Source: Aliikangiella coralliicola (lineage in GTDB: Bacteria; Pseudomonadota; Gammaproteobacteria; Enterobacterales; Kangiellaceae). Taken from it: 64,000 bases of DNA. The number at the start of each line of letters is the position of its first letter. Position 1 is the stretch's first letter. Of the stretch, positions 36,796-45,974 are shown in pieces. The notes under the pieces are model-generated. The model was not told the DNA's origin. It saw only the letters and a program-made list of their open reading frames with translations, and did not search any database. The DNA is taken from positions 186,001 through 250,000 of the forward strand of contig NZ_ML660171.1 of the NCBI RefSeq assembly GCF_007004725.1. Reading direction: 5' to 3'. A program made the position numbers and the translations under genes.

Positions 36796-36866
36796 TAAAG
36801 AACAGTTCAGTTCATAAAAAACATATCAGCTTGTAAAAAAGCAAGTCAGTTAATAGAAAGTCGAAC
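36789..36866 (+). repeat. Degenerate 19-20 bp tandem repeat from a stop codon
   Basis: Four loose units begin CAGCTAATAAAG (36789), CAGTTCATAAAA (36808), CAGCTTGTAAAA (36827), CAGTTAATAGAA (36847). The first overlaps the TAA stop of the transporter. Consensus CAGYTNATAAA plus 8-9 variable bases. AT-rich composition makes chance similarity possible. Confidence 0.4.
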
Positions 36867-37017
36867 CACTATCTGAAAACAAAATCGTTAACGGAAAGTA
36901 TAAAAGCGATCAGAAAAAATATTAGACAATAAATAGCAATAGAATTCGGACAATCACAAAAATAGCACGTTTGATCAATTACAGTCAGTTTCACTCAATT
37001 TGAGGTTCGTAGGAATA

Positions 37018-37035
37018 TTGGAATCGCGAATCCAA
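37018..37035. promoter_or_regulatory. Near-perfect palindrome before the GMC-like gene
   Basis: TTGGAATCGCGAATCCAA: an 18-base dyad with a single mismatched pair, 46 bases upstream of ATG 37082. It may be the operator of the dehydrogenase-aminotransferase pair. No regulator gene is in the cluster. Confidence 0.35.
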
Positions 37036-37081
37036 AATTATTTTTCTGTACTTGAAGACTACTTGAATAAAAGGAGCGTAT

Positions 37082-38458
37082 ATGAGTAAGTTGTGTGTTG
37101 TGGGTGGGGGGCTTTCAGGGCTGGAGTTTGCGCTCCATGCTGCAATTAAAGGAAAGCGAGTCCACATTTATGAGGCAGGCCCAAGCTTAAGGAAAAAACA
37201 TGTCAATTTTGATACTCGAAAGTTAGCGGGAGACGAGAAAAAAAGACACTGGACATCGGATGAAAACTGGGGGCTCGGCGGCGGTATTAGCGAACGATTG
37301 GGCGGCCGTTCCCTTTGTTACCACGGCGTTATGATTCCGATTGAAGATGAGGCTCTTTCTTCTTGGCCGGTTGCGTGGAGAAGAATTCTAACTGGAGAAA
37401 AGGGGTTATATCGCCAGGTGTCTAATTTACTATCGCAAAGCTATCCTGAAATGTCCCGCAAACAAAAAGAAGGAACTCAACTTTCCCACACGCCACAGGC
37501 GGCTAAGTTGACCGATGATGGTAAGTTTTTTGCCTACAGCCCTCTCTACTCTCTTGAGTCATTTTTAAATGATGGTGTTATAACGATTGAGAGAGCAAAC
37601 ATTGCTAAAATTAGTCAGTCGACCGATGGGTTTTACTTAACGGATAACCAGGGAAAAACGGTTAATCGGTCGGGGTTTTCCAAGTGTGTACTGGCGACTT
37701 CTGCCATTGTCAATAACGCGATTATCGCTAACTCGATAGAGAAAAGTTTTAGCTCAAAGATTACTGATCATTATTGTTTAGGAATTTTTGTGAAAGTTGA
37801 CGGTGGTAAGCCCGTTGGAGAGTTTCGGCACCAAATGATTTGGACCGGCTATAGCGAGCATCACGATCTCAGCTCAAATATATTTGTGCTGGAAAGACCG
37901 CGCGCGGAGGATGGTGATCGTATTTTAGAATTTATGGCGGTTATGGAACAGAGTCCACTTCACTCTGATTTAAGTCAACTTAACTGTCACTACAGCGGTG
38001 GAAAAGCGAGTTTAAAAATTGATTCTCATCACTCGAAATCCGATATCGACATTTTTAATAAAATCGCGAAGAGATTAGTTGCATTCGCTTCTGAAGTATT
38101 AGGCGTAGAACTAAAACCACTTACCGGTAGTGTCGAAGTTGAAAGTTCTGGAAAGTTTTTCAAATCTTCGGGAAAAGATATTCGATGGGATGAATACAAC
38201 CATTCACTCGATACGCTAAATACAACTGAGCAAAGCAATGTTTATTCGCGCTTTTCACTTCCTTATGGCTCATTTGAACATGAAAGTTGTTGTCACGCTA
38301 TTGGGAGTGAAGGGCCGAGCGCACTAACAGAAGAACTTGAACTAACGACTATGCCTGGGGTTTACGCGATTGGGCCTGGTGCTTTTCCTCGATTAGGAAT
38401 TGCCAATCCAGCTTTAACCATTTGCGCCGTCTCTCGCTGGCTAGCATCAAATATTTAA
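37082..38458 (+). CDS. GMC-like FAD-dependent oxidoreductase
   Basis: 458 residues. The Rossmann FAD fingerprint VVGGGLSGLEFALHA is at the N-terminus with IYEAG as the acidic end of beta2. The C-terminal part has CHAIGSEGP (His about 405) and GVYAIGPGAFPRLGIANPALTICA, the equivalent of the GMC HPxGTxRMG and SxFPxxxxxNPTLTI motifs. GMC enzymes oxidise alcohols to aldehydes or ketones. It is 12 bases from a DegT-type aminotransferase gene, a pairing known from aminoglycoside pathways (neomycin Neo-11/Neo-18 type) in which an OH is oxidised and then aminated. The length is short for GMC (usually above 500), and the substrate is not deducible from sequence. Start ATG with AAGGAG upstream. Confidence 0.75.
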   Translation: MSKLCVVGGGLSGLEFALHAAIKGKRVHIYEAGPSLRKKHVNFDTRKLAGDEKKRHWTSDENWGLGGGISERLGGRSLCYHGVMIPIEDEALSSWPVAWRRILTGEKGLYRQVSNLLSQSYPEMSRKQKEGTQLSHTPQAAKLTDDGKFFAYSPLYSLESFLNDGVITIERANIAKISQSTDGFYLTDNQGKTVNRSGFSKCVLATSAIVNNAIIANSIEKSFSSKITDHYCLGIFVKVDGGKPVGEFRHQMIWTGYSEHHDLSSNIFVLERPRAEDGDRILEFMAVMEQSPLHSDLSQLNCHYSGGKASLKIDSHHSKSDIDIFNKIAKRLVAFASEVLGVELKPLTGSVEVESSGKFFKSSGKDIRWDEYNHSLDTLNTTEQSNVYSRFSLPYGSFEHESCCHAIGSEGPSALTEELELTTMPGVYAIGPGAFPRLGIANPALTICAVSRWLASNI

Positions 38459-38470
38459 TTAGGGATTAAA

Positions 38471-39733
38471 ATGAACAATACATTAGCTATTCATGGTGGT
38501 ACACCGATTAACAAAACAGCTTTTCCGGCATGGCCGAGTTTTGACAAGACTATCGTTGAAGATATTGCTGAAATTATCGAAACTGGAAAAGTAAACTATT
38601 GGACCGGCGATAAGGGAAAGCAGTTTGAATCGAGTTTACAATCCTATTTAGGAGAAGGTTATGCTATAAGTACAACCAACGGAACCTCGGCACTGCATAC
38701 GGCAATTTCGTCTCTTGGAATTGGCCCGGGTGATGAGGTGATTTGTCAGCCTTATACTTTTATCGCCACCGCATTTTCGATTATGCAAGCGGGCGCTTTG
38801 CCGGTTTTTGCAGACGTTGATCTGTCACACACTTTGGATCCCGAATCGGTTTTAGAGAATATTAATGAACGAACAAAGGCAATTTTAGTTGTTCATACTT
38901 TTGGTGTTGCAACCGATATGGAGGCAATAATGCAGATTGCCAGGAAACATAATCTGTTAGTGATAGAAGATTGTGCTCAGGCGCTCGGTTCGAAGTTCGG
39001 TAACCAACATTTAGGCACAATTGGCGATGCGGGTTGTTATAGTTTTTGTCAAAGTAAACATATTACGACCGGCGGAGAAGGGGGCGCAATTTTTGTTTCA
39101 TCTGAGGAGCTTGCCTGGAAATGTCGCTCCTTTAGAGATCATGGATTTGATGTGGCTAAGCGGATTGAATTACTAGAGCTTGAACAAAAATTGCCCTATA
39201 TCCATCCGAGACTTGGTTTCAACTACCGAATGACCGAGGTTCAATCTGCCATTGGCATAAAGGAGATGGCCAGGTTTGAAGATTGGAACTTGGCACAAAG
39301 AAAGAAAAATGGAAAATACCTCTCGGCTCAATTAGGGGAACACCCGTTAGTGCTTCATCCGCCAGTTGATGATGACATCAGAGTCAACTCTTTCTGGTGG
39401 GCGCCTTTCGTTTTAGATATGCAATTAATCAGCTGTGACATAAAAACATTTGCTGAATCGATTGCAGCCGAAGGGGTACCATCGTTTCATGTGCCCTGGC
39501 CAGAAATATATTATGAAGAGGCATTTACAAAAACTCAGGGCGCAGGGCTTAAGAACTATCCTTTCAATGATCCGGCTCACAGACACATTGATTATAGCCA
39601 GTTCGATTGTAAAACTGCCAGATTCCTTGGTGAGAGCACATTGGTTTTTCCTGCCCATCCCGTTTATTGTGAAAGTCACATGGAATTGATGTTCGCGGCG
39701 TTTAACAAGGCTTATGAATATTACAAAAAATAA
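38471..39733 (+). CDS. DegT/DnrJ/EryC1 (AHBA synthase-type) aminotransferase
   Basis: 420-residue PLP enzyme of the DegT/DnrJ/EryC1/StrS family (sugar/cyclitol aminotransferases). N-terminal LAIHGGTPIN and the region WTGDKGKQFE resemble AHBA synthase and StsC/inosose-type aminotransferases more than 4-amino-deoxysugar ones. NGTSALHTAISSLGIGPGDEV is the phosphate-binding region, VIEDCAQALGS carries the PLP-ring Asp, and YSFCQSKHITTGGEGG holds the Schiff-base Lys196. It would aminate a keto sugar or cyclitol made by the upstream dehydrogenase, using Glu or Gln as donor. Co-directional and 12 bases from that gene, surely in one operon. The family is firm; the substrate unknown. Confidence 0.9.
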   Translation: MNNTLAIHGGTPINKTAFPAWPSFDKTIVEDIAEIIETGKVNYWTGDKGKQFESSLQSYLGEGYAISTTNGTSALHTAISSLGIGPGDEVICQPYTFIATAFSIMQAGALPVFADVDLSHTLDPESVLENINERTKAILVVHTFGVATDMEAIMQIARKHNLLVIEDCAQALGSKFGNQHLGTIGDAGCYSFCQSKHITTGGEGGAIFVSSEELAWKCRSFRDHGFDVAKRIELLELEQKLPYIHPRLGFNYRMTEVQSAIGIKEMARFEDWNLAQRKKNGKYLSAQLGEHPLVLHPPVDDDIRVNSFWWAPFVLDMQLISCDIKTFAESIAAEGVPSFHVPWPEIYYEEAFTKTQGAGLKNYPFNDPAHRHIDYSQFDCKTARFLGESTLVFPAHPVYCESHMELMFAAFNKAYEYYKK

Positions 39734-39781
39734 GCCGTTAGTTGTTTAACTCTGATTAGTCTATTTACCACCTCGTAATCT

Positions 39782-39816
39782 GTTCAGACTTGTCTATCAA
39801 TAAGACTGGTCTGAAC
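39782..39816 (+). terminator. Hairpin after the aminotransferase
   Basis: Arms GTTCAGAC (39782-39789) and GTCTGAAC (39809-39816), extended inwards by further pairs (TGTCT/AGAC). It closes the dehydrogenase-aminotransferase transcript by position, but only a broken T tract follows (GCGTTTTAC), so it is a probable terminator. Confidence 0.5.
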
Positions 39817-39952
39817 TATGGCTGCGTTTTACTGGAAAAAACAACAAGATGATAGCTGCTAAGCACTATTTCTAGCCCCTAAGCAAATATGGGTTGAATT
39901 CTAATAAGATTAATCTAGTATAGGCTGCTCACTTCTTAGCGAATAATCATTA

Positions 39953-41218
39953 ATGTCTGTACCTACTTTAGCGGCCCGAATTCGGACCGAAATGGCTACC
40001 TGGACCAGCTTAGCTTTTGCCCTGGCGTTATTGGAAGGGGGCGTTGTCGGTGTCCTCATAAAAAATGGGTTTAATGGGTTGGTTTCTGACTGGTTACTTA
40101 ACTTGTCTGTTGCGATTGCGACCGGTGCACCATTTTATTCCAACCTGGTTAGTTTTATCTGGGTAAAAATTAGCCACGGAAGAGACAAAGCCAAAGTTGT
40201 GTCTGACCTGGCCGTGATTTGTTGCTTATGCACTTTTGGGATCAGTTTCATTTCATTTAGCGCAGTTGGGTTGTGTTTTTTATTAGTATTGTTAATCGTT
40301 GCGAGGACCTGCTGGTCAGGAATAATGACGATCCGCTCTCCAATCTGGCGTGCCAATTATCCCCGTTATATTCGTGGCAAAGTCACCGCAAAATTAGCAA
40401 CCTTCGCCTCACTACTGATGTCGATAGCCGCTATTTTCGCCGGCTGGGTTCTTGATTGGAATTTCCAGGCGTTCCAATGGTTATATATCGGCTTTGCCAT
40501 ACTATCCCTGGCTGGAGCTTATCGATATCGCTTCTTGTCAGTGAGACATCAACAAAAGTCGATTTCAATGGAGCAAACAGCGACGCAAAAAATCTCTTTC
40601 GCCAAGATATTTTCGGTGCTGAAAAATAACAAACCCTTCGCCAGGTATATGTTGTCGATGTTTGTTCTGGGCAGTGGAAACTTGATGTTTATGGCACCGC
40701 TAATCGTGTACCTCAATGAATATACTGAACTAAGTAAAAGTAGTCAGATACTTATCACAACGGCCATTCCGTTAGCCCTGATTCCGGTGGCTGTCGGCTG
40801 GTGGGCAAGATTGCTCGATGGTAACCACATCTTCCACTACCGCTCCATCCATAGCTGGGGGTTTGTATTGGCGCTTGTTGCTTTTGTTGTCGCCCAGTTG
40901 TCAGGAATAGACTGGTTGTTTTTTATTGGTGCCTGTTGTTATGGTATCGCTATTTCCGGCGGCGTCATAGGATGGAATTTAGGCCATAATGACTTTGTTG
41001 GCAATGCCAGTCCGATGGAATATATGGCCGTTCATGTGACTTTGACAGGGGTTCGTGGGCTAATTATGCCTTTGATTGGTATTAGTTTTTATCAATGGCT
41101 AGAGTCTCTACATTCCGGTTATGGCAAGTATGCGCTATTATTACCCTTAAGTATTACCACCACAGGCGGACTCTTGTTTGTGTGGTTTAATCGTCAGTTT
41201 CAGCTAAAAACCAACTAG
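39953..41218 (+). CDS. MFS transporter
   Basis: 421-residue major facilitator protein with 10-12 TM segments. The N-terminal half has MATWTSLAFALALLEGGVVGVLI and a loop 2-3 region WVKISHGRDK in the place of the MFS motif A (GxLaDrxGrk). The second half has VGWWARLLDGNHIFHYR after TM8. Unlike the SET-like gene upstream, its subfamily is unclear (loosely like PUCC/UhpC-like or 'MFS_1' proteins). It follows the aminotransferase by 219 bases with a hairpin between, so it may have its own promoter but still serve the same cluster. A terminator follows. Confidence 0.75.
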   Translation: MSVPTLAARIRTEMATWTSLAFALALLEGGVVGVLIKNGFNGLVSDWLLNLSVAIATGAPFYSNLVSFIWVKISHGRDKAKVVSDLAVICCLCTFGISFISFSAVGLCFLLVLLIVARTCWSGIMTIRSPIWRANYPRYIRGKVTAKLATFASLLMSIAAIFAGWVLDWNFQAFQWLYIGFAILSLAGAYRYRFLSVRHQQKSISMEQTATQKISFAKIFSVLKNNKPFARYMLSMFVLGSGNLMFMAPLIVYLNEYTELSKSSQILITTAIPLALIPVAVGWWARLLDGNHIFHYRSIHSWGFVLALVAFVVAQLSGIDWLFFIGACCYGIAISGGVIGWNLGHNDFVGNASPMEYMAVHVTLTGVRGLIMPLIGISFYQWLESLHSGYGKYALLLPLSITTTGGLLFVWFNRQFQLKTN

Positions 41219-41237
41219 GATCTGGCAGATCTTAGTT

Positions 41238-41269
41238 AACCTGAGTTCTTATCCCAAATTCAGGTTTTT
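41238..41269 (+). terminator. Probable terminator after the MFS gene; contains repeat copy 2
   Basis: Arms AACCTGA (41238-41244) and TCAGGTT (41260-41266), 15-base loop, then TTT. The right arm is part of the 18-base dispersed repeat (41249-41266). Confidence 0.5.
41249..41266 (+). repeat. Dispersed 18-bp repeat, copy 2
   Basis: TTATCCCAAATTCAGGTT, 17 of 18 identical to the copy at 7225-7242. Confidence 0.5.
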
Positions 41270-41320
41270 AGACATTGGATCGAATACCAACTTATCAAAG
41301 CAATTGAGAAGAGTAATTGA

Positions 41321-43129
41321 ATGATTCACTATACCGTCAGTTTCGAAAACGCTAATGCCCATTTATTTGATGTAAAACTGAATATCAATTTTACGCTCCA
41401 TAAGGGACAGCAATTTTATTTGCCCAACTGGATTCCGGGCAGCTATATGATCAGAGATTTTGCTCGAAACCTGATTACAGTTAAAGGGAATACGAAGGGC
41501 TTCCCGGTATCACTGGAAAAAGTAGATAAATCAACCTGGCAGTTACTGGAAGATGTGGAATGCCTGGAAATTAATTACCAGGTTTACGCCTGGGATTTAT
41601 CGGTTCGTTCTGCCCATCTAGATAACCAACACGGATTTTTTAACGGCACCAGTTTGTTTTTAGGTATTAAAGGGTACGAAGCAGAGAAACATACGGTCAT
41701 TCTGAACGCCTCAGACCATGCTGTTGAAAATAACTGGCAGGTGGCAACTGCGATGATGGCTAAACAAATTAATCAACAGGGATTTGGTAAATATACCAGC
41801 GAAAACTATGACGAATTAATCGATCATCCCTTTGAAATCGGAGATTTAACTTCTGTGGAATTCGAAGTTTTTGGTGTGCCCCATAAGATGGTTTTCACTG
41901 AAGCGCCTGCCCGAGTTGACTTACAAAGAATTGCGAAAGATATCAAACAAATTTGTGAAACTGAAATCACTTTTTTTGGCGATGAAAAGCCACCTTTTGA
42001 AAATTATGTGTTTATGACATTTGTGCAGAAAAAAGGTTTTGGCGGTTTAGAGCATATGGCATCCACGGCCCTGCACTGTAGTTTCGAAGATTTACCACTC
42101 ATTGGAGATTCGCCGGAAGTCATAGACGCAAATTATCGCACTTTTCTGTCACTTTGTTGCCATGAGTATTTTCATAGTTGGAATGTTAAGCGGATAAAGC
42201 CCGCGCGATTTATTCCAATGGATATGTCGCAAGAAGTTCACACAGAACTCCTGTGGTTTTTTGAAGGGGTCACTTCTTATTATGACGAATTGCTACTGGC
42301 TCGATCAAAAGTCATTGAACCTTCATCTTATCTTGACATGTTGGCACAAACACTCACTAAAACATTGCGCAGTCGAGGACGGTTAAAACAAACCGTCACT
42401 GAATCCAGTTTTGATACCTGGACCCGGTTTTATAAGCAAGATGAAAATGCCGTTAACGCGATTGTCAGTTATTATACGAAAGGGGCAATGGTGGCCTTAG
42501 GACTAGATTTTGAAATACGCCGACTTTCGGAAGGAAAAAAGTCCCTCGATGATTTAATGCGTCTGGTATGGAATCAACATGGTAAGTCAGGTAAAGGTGT
42601 TGGTGAAACGCAAATCCAACTGTTAGCGAAAGAATTGGTCGGGCAGTCGTTAAACGATTTTTTCGCTGACGCGCTTTATTCAACTAAAGATCTCGATTTA
42701 AAATCCTACTTTGAATCGGTAGATATTGAGTTTCAAGTTATTCCCCAGTATTTACATAATGAAAAAGGTGGTTTTGCGGCCAAAGCCAAAGACCGAAAAT
42801 CAGTAGCCTTTTTGGGCATCACCCACAAGGCTGATGCACTTGGTGCGAAAGTTCATTCGGTCACGGAAAACTCCTGTGCTGCCGTCGCTGGATTATCCAA
42901 TGATGATATTATTATTGCTGTCGATAACATCAGAATCGCTTCAAGTGAACTCGATCAAGTGATTGCAAGAGTGCCGATTGGAACAGAGGTTTTGATTAGT
43001 TACTTTAGAAGAGAGCGGCTTTACCATACACAAGTTAAACTCACCGAAGGTGAAGCAAATACTTGTTATTTAAGTTTTAAAAATGAAAAAGCGAGTGATG
43101 CATTTTTACAATGGGCGGTTGGACACTGA
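41321..43129 (+). CDS. M61 family metallopeptidase with PDZ domain
   Basis: 602 residues, matching glycyl-aminopeptidase-like M61 proteins. An N-terminal beta domain (residues 1-180, with LPNWIPGSYMIRDFARN) precedes the catalytic domain with the zinc motif HEYFHSWNVKRIKP (His281, Glu282, His285) and third ligand Glu315 in LLWFFEGVTSYYDE. YTKGAMVALGLDFEIR follows as in family members. The C-terminal 100 residues hold a PDZ domain (AAVAGLSNDDIIIAVDN). It releases N-terminal Gly/Ala from peptides. No signal peptide, so cytosolic. Single gene, 52 bases ahead of xthA, possibly co-transcribed. Confidence 0.92.
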   Translation: MIHYTVSFENANAHLFDVKLNINFTLHKGQQFYLPNWIPGSYMIRDFARNLITVKGNTKGFPVSLEKVDKSTWQLLEDVECLEINYQVYAWDLSVRSAHLDNQHGFFNGTSLFLGIKGYEAEKHTVILNASDHAVENNWQVATAMMAKQINQQGFGKYTSENYDELIDHPFEIGDLTSVEFEVFGVPHKMVFTEAPARVDLQRIAKDIKQICETEITFFGDEKPPFENYVFMTFVQKKGFGGLEHMASTALHCSFEDLPLIGDSPEVIDANYRTFLSLCCHEYFHSWNVKRIKPARFIPMDMSQEVHTELLWFFEGVTSYYDELLLARSKVIEPSSYLDMLAQTLTKTLRSRGRLKQTVTESSFDTWTRFYKQDENAVNAIVSYYTKGAMVALGLDFEIRRLSEGKKSLDDLMRLVWNQHGKSGKGVGETQIQLLAKELVGQSLNDFFADALYSTKDLDLKSYFESVDIEFQVIPQYLHNEKGGFAAKAKDRKSVAFLGITHKADALGAKVHSVTENSCAAVAGLSNDDIIIAVDNIRIASSELDQVIARVPIGTEVLISYFRRERLYHTQVKLTEGEANTCYLSFKNEKASDAFLQWAVGH

Positions 43130-43181
43130 GTCGAACAAGCGCTTTTGAATAATAACCGGCATAAAAATAAGAGAAGAAATA

Positions 43182-43991
43182 ATGAAAATTATCAGTTTTA
43201 ATATCAATAGCCTTAGAGCAAGACCACACCAGATAGAAGCAATTGTTGATGCTCATTCTCCAGATGTCATTGCGCTTCAGGAAACCAAAGTCGATGATCC
43301 TGATTTCCCACACGAGATTGTTGAATCAATTGGATATCATGCTGTTTTTCACGGGCAAAAAGGACACTATGGCGTGGCGACGTTAAGTAAAGAGGCACCG
43401 GTTTCTTTTGAAAAAGGTTATCCTGGTGATGAGGCTCACGCTCAACGCCGTGCGATAATCACTGAGCACAAAGGCAAAAAAGAAAATGTATTTGTGTTTA
43501 ACGGATATTTTCCGCAGGGCGAAAATCGAGATCACCCAACTAAATTTCCAGCTAAACAAAAATTTTATCAAGATTTGAATAAATACCTGACCAAAAGCAA
43601 GCTTAATAAAAACTGGGCTGTTGTTGGTGACATGAACATATCGTTTAAAGATCAAGATATTGGTATTGGCGCACCGAATGCCAAACGTTGGTTAAAGACT
43701 GGCAAGTGTAGCTTTTTACCGGAAGAACGTGAGTGGTTGCAAGCGTTAGTTGATAAAGGCTTTGGCGATACATTCCGCAAACACTACCCAGAAGTCGAAG
43801 ATCGCTTCAGTTGGTTTGATTATCGTAGTAAAGGATTTGCTGACGATCCTAAAAGAGGGCTGCGTATTGATTTAATTCTGGCGACGATGGGACTCTACGA
43901 TAAATGCACCGATGCGGGAATTGACTATGATATTCGTGGCATGGAGAAGCCAAGCGATCATGCGCCTATTTGGGCTGAGTTTGATATCTAA
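43182..43991 (+). CDS. xthA: Exodeoxyribonuclease III
   Basis: 269 residues, a complete XthA (AP endonuclease/3'-5' exonuclease for base-excision repair). Metal and catalytic motifs are visible: [14 protein letters not shown] (Asn), LQETKV (Glu), [13 protein letters not shown] (Tyr), [14 protein letters not shown] (Asp-x-Asn), RIDLILAT (Asp) and [11 protein letters not shown] (Asp-His). Length matches the E. coli enzyme (268). The SD AGAAGAAAT is poor to fair. Confidence 0.96.
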   Translation: MKIISFNINSLRARPHQIEAIVDAHSPDVIALQETKVDDPDFPHEIVESIGYHAVFHGQKGHYGVATLSKEAPVSFEKGYPGDEAHAQRRAIITEHKGKKENVFVFNGYFPQGENRDHPTKFPAKQKFYQDLNKYLTKSKLNKNWAVVGDMNISFKDQDIGIGAPNAKRWLKTGKCSFLPEEREWLQALVDKGFGDTFRKHYPEVEDRFSWFDYRSKGFADDPKRGLRIDLILATMGLYDKCTDAGIDYDIRGMEKPSDHAPIWAEFDI

Positions 43992-44055
43992 AATTCACAC
44001 AATGGCGGTTTAACCTTTTTCGAAATCGATTTAAAACTGAAATGGATTAATACAA

Positions 44056-45204
44056 TTGAATAATTTTCAGAGCAAATTACCTCACGTCGGCACGACTATT
44101 TTCACGGAAATGTCTGTGCTGGCAAATCAACACAACGCGATCAACTTGTCGCAGGGGTTTCCCGAGTTTGACACGCCAGACTTCTTAAAGTCTGCGATAA
44201 ATCAAGCAATAACCGACGGGAAAAATCAATATGCTCATTCAACAGGAATGCCAGAGCTATTGGAGGAAGTTGGATTATTAATCAAACGACAGTATGAGTT
44301 TGAATTAGATCCGCAAAAAACTGTGACGATTACTTCGGGCGCAACCGAAGCACTTTGGGTCGCTATCCAGACGATTATTCGTCAAGGTGATGAAGTGATT
44401 GTTTTTGACCCGGCGTATGATTCCTATGAACCCTCGGTAGAGTTGGCGGGCGGCAAGTGTGTGCATATTCCATTGCATGCACCTGATTATCGGGTTGATT
44501 GGGAACAGGTTAAATCGGTAATCAATTCGAATACCAGGGCGATTATTATTAATAGTCCTCATAACCCAACGGGCAGCTTGTTACGTGAAAATGATATGCA
44601 AATCTTGCAGCAATTAGTGCTCGATAATGAACTGTTTTTAATTAGTGATGAGGTGTACGAGTTTATTACTTTTGACGGCGAGAGACACGAAAGCGTATTA
44701 AGATATCCAGATTTATTTGAGCGAGCTTTTGTGGTGTCCAGTTTTGGTAAAACATTTCATTGTACTGGCTGGAAGTTGGGGTATTGTACTGCACCAGAGG
44801 CATTATCAGCTGAATTTCGAAAGATTCATCAGTATGTGACTTTTTGCAGTTTTACGCCGGCTCAAATCGGTATCGCGAGTATGCTTCAAAACCACACTGA
44901 ACATGTTAGTGAGTTGTCGAGTTTTTATCAGCAAAAGCGAGATTTTTTGATTAATTCCTTAGCCGATTCCAGGTTTAAGCTTTTAGATTCAAAAGGGACT
45001 TACTTTCTTCTGGTTGATTATAGTGATATTTCAGACTTGAATGACCGAGAATTTTGCCATTGGCTCACTAAAGAAATAGGAGTTGCTGCAATTCCTCTTA
45101 GCCCCTTTTATCAAAATCCTGAACAGGATAAAGTGATTCGGCTTTGTTTTGCGAAAAGCGAGAAAACTTTACTGGAGGCAGCTGAGAAATTATGTCAACT
45201 TTGA
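44056..45204 (+). CDS. ybdL: Methionine/2-oxo acid aminotransferase (YbdL-like)
   Basis: 382-residue class I/II PLP aminotransferase. The N-terminal SKLPHVGTTIFTEMSVLA and INLSQGFPEFDTP match YbdL/kynurenine-aminotransferase-III-like enzymes, which fixes the start: the frame begins at TTG 44056, since the first in-frame ATG (44110) would remove conserved residues. NSPHNPTGSLL and SSFGKTFHCTGWKLGY contain the PLP-binding Asn and Lys. With the overlapping omega-amidase (13 bases) this forms the glutamine transaminase-omega-amidase pair that salvages methionine keto acid and removes alpha-ketoglutaramate. The TTG start may limit translation. Confidence 0.88.
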   Translation: MNNFQSKLPHVGTTIFTEMSVLANQHNAINLSQGFPEFDTPDFLKSAINQAITDGKNQYAHSTGMPELLEEVGLLIKRQYEFELDPQKTVTITSGATEALWVAIQTIIRQGDEVIVFDPAYDSYEPSVELAGGKCVHIPLHAPDYRVDWEQVKSVINSNTRAIIINSPHNPTGSLLRENDMQILQQLVLDNELFLISDEVYEFITFDGERHESVLRYPDLFERAFVVSSFGKTFHCTGWKLGYCTAPEALSAEFRKIHQYVTFCSFTPAQIGIASMLQNHTEHVSELSSFYQQKRDFLINSLADSRFKLLDSKGTYFLLVDYSDISDLNDREFCHWLTKEIGVAAIPLSPFYQNPEQDKVIRLCFAKSEKTLLEAAEKLCQL

Positions 45205-45974
45205 AGGTAGCTGCGGTTCAGTATGATATTGACTGGCTGGATAAGGAATCCAATATTCAAAAACTGGATTCCCTATTAAAGAATTTGCCATCGGTTGATT
45301 TATTATTGCTACCGGAAACTTTCTCCACCGGGTTTTCAATCGACGTTCAAGGCTGTGAAGAGCCTTCGGGTGGCGGACAAGTTCTCGAATGGATGAAGGC
45401 GAAAGCATCCGAGTTGGGTGTAGTGATTGCTGGCTCTGTGTTAGTGAAAGTGGACGACAAAAAAGCGAATCGTTTCTATTGGGTCACACCTGAAGGTGAG
45501 GTTGACTATTACGACAAACGCCACCTGTTTCGATTAGGTAATGAGCAAGATTATGTTGTTCAGGGAGAACAGAGGAAAATTCTGGAAGTTAATGGGATCA
45601 GAATTTTGCCGCTAGTTTGTTATGATTTGCGGTTTCCGGTTTGGTCTCGAAATCAGAATGATTATGAGTTAATGGTCAATGTTGCCAACTGGCCGGCGGT
45701 GAGAAGGAATGTCTGGGATACTTTGTTAAAAGCTAGGGCAATGGAAAATCAGACCTATGTGATTGGCGTTAATCGTGTGGGAGAAGATGGTAAAGGAACA
45801 CCACATTCAGGTGGAACGGCTATTTATGATTTTTGTGGCGAGACCATTGAATCGGCAAGCGATGATAATGAGCAAGTCATTATTGCTGAGTTAGATTTTT
45901 CAAAGCAAAAAGCATTTAGAGATAAGTTTCCTGCTTATCTGGATGCTGATGAATTTGTTATAAAGATGGGTTAA
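45192..45974 (+). CDS. yafV: Omega-amidase (YafV/NIT2-like nitrilase family)
   Basis: 260-residue carbon-nitrogen hydrolase. The triad is complete: Glu42 in LLLPETFSTGF, Lys109 in YYDKRHLFR, Cys143 in PLVCYDLRFPVW. The TGF after the Glu and the PHSGGTAIYDFCG block match YafV, which hydrolyses alpha-ketoglutaramate and alpha-ketosuccinamate to the diacid plus ammonia. The gene overlaps the aminotransferase by 13 bases, so translation is coupled. A 6-bp hairpin (45975-45992) follows without T tract. Confidence 0.9.
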   Translation: MSTLKVAAVQYDIDWLDKESNIQKLDSLLKNLPSVDLLLLPETFSTGFSIDVQGCEEPSGGGQVLEWMKAKASELGVVIAGSVLVKVDDKKANRFYWVTPEGEVDYYDKRHLFRLGNEQDYVVQGEQRKILEVNGIRILPLVCYDLRFPVWSRNQNDYELMVNVANWPAVRRNVWDTLLKARAMENQTYVIGVNRVGEDGKGTPHSGGTAIYDFCGETIESASDDNEQVIIAELDFSKQKAFRDKFPAYLDADEFVIKMG

